DNA of 64,000 bases, taken from positions 699,501-763,500 of the forward strand of contig NC_063982.1 of NCBI RefSeq assembly GCF_932276165.1, given 5' to 3'. The first letter of the stretch is position 1, and every line of letters starts with the position of its first letter. This DNA is from Plutella xylostella. Its lineage: Eukaryota; Arthropoda; Insecta; Lepidoptera; Plutellidae. The notes under the pieces are model-generated. The model searched no databases, was not told the DNA's origin, and saw only the letters and a list, made by a program, of their open reading frames with translations. The position numbers and the translations under genes were made by a program. This document shows positions 27,601 to 36,700 of the stretch, in pieces.

Positions 27601-30600
27601 ATTAGGGCGTTCGTTTTGTTTTCTATTCTGGGTGCTGTTACTGAACGATCGTTTTAAACCTTAGATCGATATAATCGATAAAACCGCCTTTTGTACCCTA
27701 GTTAAGTAAGTGTCTATGTAAAATTGATAATTATTTCTTGGTGTACAAATAACGAGTACTCTATATATATCTATCTATCTATCTTAGATTTGCAATATAC
27801 AGACAGAATAGCATAAGGTTTATCGTCATACCACCTTGCAATCGTATATAAACTCTCTCTCTTCCATCAAAAGCTTGTCAGGTAGAGATTGCTATAAGCA
27901 ATAAGGCCGCCTCTTGGTACTGTTTCATTTTTAAGTGTTCGTTTTTGTTTTTTTGGCTGATGGACATAGCCCTCTCTCAAGTCCCAATACTATCCTCGAC
28001 TTTCCTCAAGTCAATCCGTCTAGAGGGCGTCCCACGCTGGCCTGACCTGTTCGTAGTCCCCACTGGAAGTTAAATTTTGTGACTCCAAAATCATAAACAG
28101 CGTATAGCTTAAACAATGTGAGTAGCACCTAGTATAAACTAATAACCTTACTAGCTAGTAGTCTAACGAGTAAGGTTATTAGTTTATTTAGTAACAAACC
28201 TGTGTTAACTTTGATACGGCAGGATAATCAAATCATAACATGTGCTGGTAAGGGTGCAAACTGAGATCCGCCTACATATTAAGGTAACAGCAAACGAAAG
28301 ACGTTTCGCAGCTTTACAGGTTTCTATGTGTTTAGACGATCGAATTGTGTAGTGGTTAGTGACCCTAACTGCTATGCCGAAGGTCCCAGGTTCGATCACT
28401 CTCTGCCTAGCCTGGTGTCGGATGGCCGTGTGTGAGATGTCCCCACATATTTCATCTTATATGCAACCTGTCGACATGTCGTCCGCTAAAGTCTGTTTTT
28501 TTTTTATCTCAGAGACATAATTGTCAGATTCTAAACGGTGCATAAACAGTCGATTGACCCACGATTAAGTGCCGTATCGTTCCATTGGCGGGACAATCCG
28601 GCTGTCCAATTTCAAAACACAGTAACAGCCAAGAGACAAAATGTTCAGGAGAGCCAAAAAACGTTTTTGTCCCTTCATTTCAATGCCCTGGTAAAACTAT
28701 GATCGATATCTAAACGAATGTAAGCTTAAAAGAACCGGCAGAACCTAGGCTTTACATACAATACTATTTCATTTGAATATGACTAATATTGTTGCTGTAA
28801 TGCACAAAAGAAAACACTAACTAGGTTTTAAATGGTTTTCTCACGCTAAAACCGCCCTCACTGACCATTTTATAACCTAGTAAGAGCCATTATTGTGTAA
28901 TTTAAGACAAGTAAAGTATATTGAAATTGCAATAATGACGTAATAATTTATATGTTTTTTATTTTTTTATATGTTTTGGATCCTTCACATAATATAAATC
29001 AAATTTTGCAGCACTTTTACAGACCGCACTAAGTAATTGCTGAAATACCGGCATATTTTTAAGTTTTATCTAAATGAACCAGATCGCCATATTAAGAAGG
29101 CATGTCTGACACGAACATTATTTATGGCTGCCTTAAATTAGACAATATTTCCTAAATTTTGAGCTAAAATTAGTTTACAATGTTTGAGTTTTTTTTGGTT
29201 TATGCAAAATAGGGCTAGTAGAAAGGTTCTGACGAGAAAGGTCTCTATGGCTTTTATAAAGAAGACAAAATTTCCTTATGTTCTACTTTTAATTCACCTC
29301 TCTAGGTCTCATTGGTTCAAAGATACAGGTTCTGAAATATCTGATATTTTTTCTAAAAAAGTGTTTGTAATAATGTATGCCATTTGGGACTTACTAAAAT
29401 TAACGGGCAAAATTGACCTTTGCTGACCATTTCAAAACCTAGTAAGCGCCATTGACAATTTTAAAACCTAGTAAGTCATTTTCACTTACTGTGTTTTAAA
29501 ATGGTTGGTGGCTCTTACTGTGTTTTAAAATGGTTTTCGTGGCATTTTTGATTTCGCAGGGTGGAGTTACTAGGTTTTTAGAAATTTTATTTTCGTTTCT
29601 AAGCCGTTTTTTGATATTCTGACAATGCAGGAATGTGCGGAATCGCCTAAAATAATGTATAAATCAAAGACCCGTTTTTTTTAAAGTTGGCGCTTACTGT
29701 GTTTTGAAATTGGACAGCCGAATCGACTGTTGATGAACCGTTCAGAGTCTGTGAATTTAGTATCTGAGATTCAAAAACAGACTATACCTATGTGGAGCTT
29801 AATTTAATACCTACACCTAATAAGCTCGAAGGTGTGAATTCGACAGAGTCAAGTATAAACAGTGTTTGTCGCTTAACTTAGAACTGTGTGGAATTAACTC
29901 TGCAATGGAGCAAGTTAGTGAATTAAAACTTGAACAATAAACATATCGAGTCGGGGTACATGTGAACTCGATTTAAGGGGAAGGTCTTCTGAAGAATAGA
30001 ATAGAATACAATAAAATACTTAATCAAACTGTAAATATCTATGTACACAATACTATCTAAATAACTTATTCTAAGCTTATGACTATGACTAAAATACTTA
30101 CTACTTTTTCATAAAAAAGTTACTGGACGCTTTAGCTATTTTATGAATAAGGAGGTTACTTTTTATTTTGCAACAATAAAGATACTTAGGGTCTGTTTCA
30201 CAATGTCTGGTTAGTGGCTACCTGACGGATAAAATACATGCTGTCACTCTCTGTTATTATGTTTTAGACAGTGACAGCATGTATTTTATCCGACAGGTAG
30301 CGACTAACCAGACATTGTGAAACAGGGGCTTAATATAACAAAATACAACTTATGAGTAAAATTGTACAAAAGGCGGCCTTATTGCTTAAAACAATCTCTA
30401 TCAGACAATCTAAAGATACAAATCTGAACTGATTATATTTGTATTATTTCGAACTACAATATTTTAATAAGAACTAGATGGAATGTCAGTGCAAAAAAAA
30501 CGTCTCGACAAATAAAATAACACCCCACTTTTACCACTGAGGTCGTATTTTGAATTAGTGCGGTTAGAAGATTTGTCACTTTATTAATAACTAGCTGTTC

Positions 30601-30741
30601 CCGCGCGCTTCGCTTCGCCTTAAAAAGTTTTCCCGTGGGAATTCCGGGATAAAAAGTAGCCTATGTTCTTTCTCAGGGTCTAGACCATATGTATACCAAA
30701 TTTCATTCAAATCCGTTCAGTAGTTTTGGCGTGAAAGAGTA

Positions 30742-30772
<31 letters not shown>

Positions 30773-33700
30773 CAGTTACTTTCACATTTATAATATTAGT
30801 AAGGATTGTACACTTAGATAAAGTGCATTTATGTTTACCGGTGGGGCCAGTGACCTCAGTGCTTCTATAACTGTTATAAAATAATAAGAATAAAAAACAT
30901 TTCATATAGGTACTTAACAATATTATTTCTTAACAAATTTTCAAATAACAGGTAAAATATTACTTTGAACTACCCCTTAACACTCCCCCAATATTAGACG
31001 GTCATTATTAACATGTGACGTGTATGTCATCTTAAATCATTCGGCGTCCCGCTTGCTCCCGAACAATAGTCGAGCGACAGAGCGAGATGGAATATAAATT
31101 AAACGTAACATACACGATGTCACAGCGGTGGTATGGATGCGGGTTCGAATCCCGGCGCTGACATGTACCAATGAGTTCTTTTAACTTAAGTACAATAAAT
31201 ACCATCGCTCTTACGGTGAATGAAAACATGGTGAGGAAACCTGCATATCTAGATCTAGCACATCTAGATATGTGAACCCACCAACCCGCAGTGGACCAGC
31301 GCGGTGGGAAATGGTCCAAGCTTAGGAAGGCAGTTTAGACCTTGGGGATATGCACAAAGGTTCCACTCGAGAGAGCCAGGTGCAGGTACATTCACCCCCA
31401 CAGAGAATAGAATAGAATAGAATAGAATAGAATACACGATGTCCCATAATTTAACGTGATCCCGTTAGGAGGTGGTGATACAAATCGACATTATAACCAA
31501 CTTTTATTCTTGGAAAATTTGCGGTATTATTATTGTGTTTATCGTGTTAAAAAGTCTCTAAATTTAAGTACAGTAAGTAGTAAACTTCTCTCCTCTCAGC
31601 CTATCGCACATTTTCGACATCGCCAAAGGTTAACTGGTAGAGTATGCTACTAGCATTAAGTTCGCCTTTGTACAATGTATTTTATGTGCAATTAAGATTT
31701 TATAATAATAATAAAAAGTTAGTATGGGGTGAATTGTATTTTTTGTAAATTTCACAAATTTCCCAAGAACAAAAGTTGCATAGAATGACGATTTATACCA
31801 CTTCCCTGTCGGGATTACGTTGACTAATGGGACACCCTGTATATTTGGACATGACTTCGGCAAAATGCCAAATCAAAATATTAATTTAACAGTAATACCA
31901 TATTGAGTTGAAATTGGGTGAATTTGTAAACAGTTGAAGTTGATGGTTTTTGTAGGTTGCTTTTAGCATTAAGTCCACCCTTTTGACACGTATTTATATA
32001 GGTATTATATTTGTGAAGTAAAGTAATTTCATAATTATCCTTGTTTCAGGATTCAGCACAAAAAGGTGGGTTAATGCCGAGAAGCGATATCTTCAGTCGA
32101 CTCAACTTTAATGCGTTGGAGGAGGACTCTTGCAGCAAAAGATTAAGAGGTGTGGCTTTTATCATAGTTGTGTTAGAATTACTGCACTCGTTTTAAGTTA
32201 AAATTTTACTCTAATCTTTTAAAAGGTTACTCTATTAATACTTGCAATCATTAATATATTATTAATATTATAAATTTAATATTTATATTCAAATATTTCA
32301 GATTTCTATCAAAGACTTTTAAAAGTAGATGCTGAATTAGAGAATATGAAGGTTGAAGAAAAAATACCTGAAAATAGGTACAAAATTCGTGAAAAACGTT
32401 CGTCTCGTGATATGATAAAGAGGAACATTAGTGATACAAAAATATTTGAAAAACCCGATGATATTAATAGTGTAAAAATCAATTCTGAGTACAAAATCGA
32501 AGAAATAGGTGATAATACGAATAAAGAAAGACGGAACATAGAAATAACAAATAATGCTACGCCTCCAAAGACTATTGGAAATAAGACTGTGACAGTTGAA
32601 GTATTAGATAAGGATGATAATGAGAAAACTTCCGCAACAAGTGTTAAATTGCACGACAAATCACTGAAACATCATAAAAAGCCATTCAAACTTGAAGATG
32701 TTTTTAGTAAAATGATCGATAAATATCCGAAAAATACTCCAGAGACTTTATTGGAAATAGAGGAAGCTGACACTACAGAGGGAAAAATTGATTTAGATAG
32801 TGTTTCAAAAATACTTGATGCGAAATTAAAAATGAATGACGAAATGCAGCAACTGTTATTGAAATCTAAAACTGACGAAGCTATAGATAGAAAAGTTGAT
32901 AACTCTGGAAGTTATAACGAAAACTACATAGGCTTGCCATGGTTTTATTTGTAAGTTTGTTTAAGTGCTTTTACAATTTCAATTGAAAGGATCAGTATAG
33001 TCTTATTATTCTGTCTCAGTGTGTCAAATAAATGTATCTTTCTTTCTTCTTTCTTCTATAGTATAGTAAAAACTCAAAGATATATATTTTTCAGTTCAAG
33101 TTTCGTTACTGCATCTACAACTGCTGAGCCACGTGTGGAAAAACTTTCACTCCGGAAAATCCTGCAGGCTGATGATGACTATACTGATTCAATGGAATAT
33201 GTGGAAGCCGATGATCACAATATCAATCATGATGATCTAGTTAAGCTTAACAATATGGAAATACCGGCTGTTAGAATATACAGAAGAGTACCCGTAAGTG
33301 CGATTTTATTTAAAACACACATAGGGAACAAAATAAAAACTAATAGTATCGGGTAGTGATTGGATAGTAACAGCGTGGTGAGAGTCCTTTGGAAATCTAT
33401 TTGCTATTCACAAATCATGAAAATAAAATTACCATAGGTACCTAAATACATTTTCTTTTAGCATTATGATGATGATGATGATGATGATGACGTAAGCGAT
33501 GAAAAATCTAGGACTATTTTCGAACCCAAAGGTCCAGCTTCTTCAAACATATTACAAGTTCTCAATAACCCAAACTGGAAGGGGCCATTGCCTTTATATC
33601 CTGACGAAGTCACATCTATGTCTAAGGCACCACCTCCCGAACCAGCACCAGATGTAGTAGATGATGAACTAAATTTAAACGATCTAGATCTAATAAATGA

Positions 33701-36700
33701 CGTAAACTTAAATGGAGGGCTTCTTTATGGAGAGCAAAAGTTAGACATGAAAGACATTAAAGCTATGGAAGAGAGACTGAACGATATCAGAAACAAAGAC
33801 CCTGATAAGAAGAGTAATATAACGGATAACGATAGATTCTACTATAAAGCGAAGTTTTGTAACAAATATGCTGATGAGAAGGTCAACGAAGATGATGCAG
33901 CAAATTCTGAGGAATCAATAAGTATAAATCATCAAAGAAGCGCGCAGGCTTATAGTGATTATGGTGTTTTAGAAAGTGATCATAAAGATCCCTGTTTAAA
34001 AAACTCACACTCTTACACAAAAAACGCCATATTGTGTAAGTTAATTAATCATATTTTTGTTTAAACAGTTTTTAAATAAATATTAGAACATTACATATTC
34101 ACAATTTATTTTCAGATGACGCAATGGAATTTGTTACACCATCTGGAGGCCTGCCCCCGAACCAAGATAAGAATGTTATTAACAAAATTCAGAGTATGTT
34201 AAAATTATTCTCTCACAGGGATAAACCAGCTGAAGTTAAAGTAACAGCCGCTTGTAACAATAGACCCAGGCTAAACGATGTAGAAATAAAGCCAAGCCTT
34301 AAAACCCAGGTTAAAAGAAAAATAAATACATTTCACCGTAGACGTCTCAAATCCTTGAATTATCAAGACAACATTAATGATATAACATATTCTACTACGG
34401 AGCATAACGATCCGAAAATCCAAGACCACTACAATTTTGGAATTGAATACAATTATATCGAATTATTTTCAAATTACAACTACCAATTACAAGCAGATGA
34501 AGATTTAGATACAAGAAAAAACGTAGCCACCAATGATGATGCTGTAAAAAATGATATTTTGAGTTTACCTCAGAATGTTGTGGTTAATATGAAAAATAAC
34601 ATTAGCAAAACGGAGAATCATAACAGTTCGTTGAAGGACATCAAGCTCATGAGTAAAACCCAAGATCAACTAACATCAAATATTTCAACTCATGAACATC
34701 AAAATTTTACCGATACCATGACTCATTCTGGGTACAAGAAGTTTTATACTGATTGGTTAAGTCTGCTAACAAAGTTCCTGCTAAAAAAAGTTGAGAACGG
34801 TGAAAATGAAAATATAGTTACGGCAAAATTGAATCTTAGCAATTCAAACAATACCCAAATTGGACATGTGTCAAGGAATTTAATGTCGATCAGTGATGAA
34901 GAAAACACAAATCATATTGTCAAATCTCCAATCTTCGGAAACATTACCCCTTCACCTGAAGTGTCTGTTGAAATCAAAGCGTTATCGGATGGTGAATAAC
35001 TTTTTATATTTAAATTCTTTAATAATTTTCCTAAATGGTCTTTCTTATGAAGAAGTTTTATTTAATTTTGTCCTGCGACATTTAGAAATTCGTGCAAAAA
35101 TGTTCAAATTGAATTCGTGAAATCTTAATGGTACAGTGAACCATAAATTCTTTGCATCAACAGATTTATACTCGCATCCAATAAGCGTATCACCAACCAC
35201 GATCTACGCGCCAAACGTAACACAGGAAATCGTGAAAAGGGACGGAGATACGGCGGAGACAGCGACAAAAGCAGAGGCGTCAAACAAAACAATTGTGAAA
35301 AGACAAGCGCCCCTTGCTGGTTCTGGCATTATATTCTGGAATGACATGTATGATGATGAGTATCAGCAGGATTATAACGTAAAGGGTGGTATGGAGGACC
35401 GAGTCGGTAGTGTCAGGGTCAGTCGCTCCAAGAAGAAACACAAGAAGGAGAAATCTAAGAAAACTCAAACGGTAACAATTTAACTTTTTCATTTAAAGCC
35501 TTTCTATGTAGGTATTACTTTACTTTTGATTGAAAATGGCAGTTGGTTTGTGTATAGGTGCATTCGGCTGCCATATTCCGTTAGGAAAAATAATCATTAT
35601 TGAGTTGTATCAATCGGTGTAAATTGCATATCACTTCGAAACAAATTCTGAGACTTCGAAACGAATGAGCAAAGTAAATAAATACCTACCTAAATGTTAA
35701 AATATTTAGTGTTATCTGCAGTTAATAATGACTCCAGATAATACTTCCCCGACGATATAGTACTATTTTCCCCGTCGGCTTCAACACACGAACACAAAGC
35801 TGTAAGATCTCACGGCACGGCAAGCCTCCAAGTCGGATTGTCGATGAATCGGTGTTAAACGAAGATCATAACTAATAGCATGGAAGTAGAAAAAAAGGCG
35901 GAAGGAATCTCGCTTACTAAAACACTGAAGCACCACAATGGCGGCGACATCAGAGTGTGTGTGTGCATAGGTGTGACGCGATTGGCGCGCGGCGGCAAAC
36001 TGACTTACTTTGAGTGTGAATGTGTGTGTGTCGGGCTCGTCGTAACAATGAAAGTGACTTACTTTGGGTACTTCAGTTTTTAGTTAGCGATATCCCTTCC
36101 GCCTTTTTTTCTATTTCCATGACTAATAGCTAAAAAAATGACTATTCCTATCCAGGACAAGCCCTCCAAACTGCACTGGCTGAAGAGCAAGCTCCGGCGC
36201 GCGAGGAAGAAGATGAAGCATGCGAAAGAAGCGTCGCTGGACAAGGCGGCTCGGTACTCGCAGACCTCGGGGCCCAGCCTGCGGGTGCAGCGGCAGCTGG
36301 ACCGGGGAGACTTGTCGTGAGTACCTTCAGTGGTGCCGCTCTTGAAAGGCAATGTATTGCGTCTGTCTTGCATTCAAAACATTAAAAAAATCATAACTTC
36401 TCTTCAGAGGCGTTTTTCCAAAAAGTAAAAATAATAATAATTATGATCAGCTAGGTAATGCCTATTTGGAGAACCTAGAAACAATAATACCAATACATTG
36501 CCTTTCAAGAGTAGGGCGGCTGGTTCTGTGACGACGATCGAATGGTGTCCTATTGACCTGACTGCTGTGCCAAAGGTTCGACTCCTGGTAGGGGCAGATA
36601 TTTGTGTGAAAGACAGGATATTTGTACTCGGGTCTTGGGTGTTAATATTGTTATATATCTATGTATCTGTGTAGTTATATCAGCTGTCCGATACCCATAC

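Larger units (their letters stand above)
16635..32049 (+). other. 15.4-kb intron (or intergenic gap) made mostly of nested mobile elements
   Basis: No convincing exon was found on either strand. The listed SINEs, MITEs, fold-backs and short retroposons cover much of it. Stretches with little recognisable content are 16640-17380, 19065-19375, 23040-23575, 24250-24620 (AT repeats and a GC-rich patch at 24420-24530), 27470-27830, 29740-29990 and 31440-32040. If the two halves are separate genes, the second could begin with ATG 32074 (MPRSDIF) inside exon 32050-32149. Confidence 0.55.

Noticed and set aside
28599..29720. Autonomous transposon with a transposase in frame 29184-29426
   Set aside because: The 80-residue frame shows no catalytic motif and the element is too short.
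31408..31431. CRISPR-like or satellite array
   Set aside because: The (AATAG)n run is the tail of a SINE type C bounded by target duplications.
35880..36083. 67-residue open frame
   Set aside because: It lies inside the hAT-type MITE with an 8-bp target duplication.
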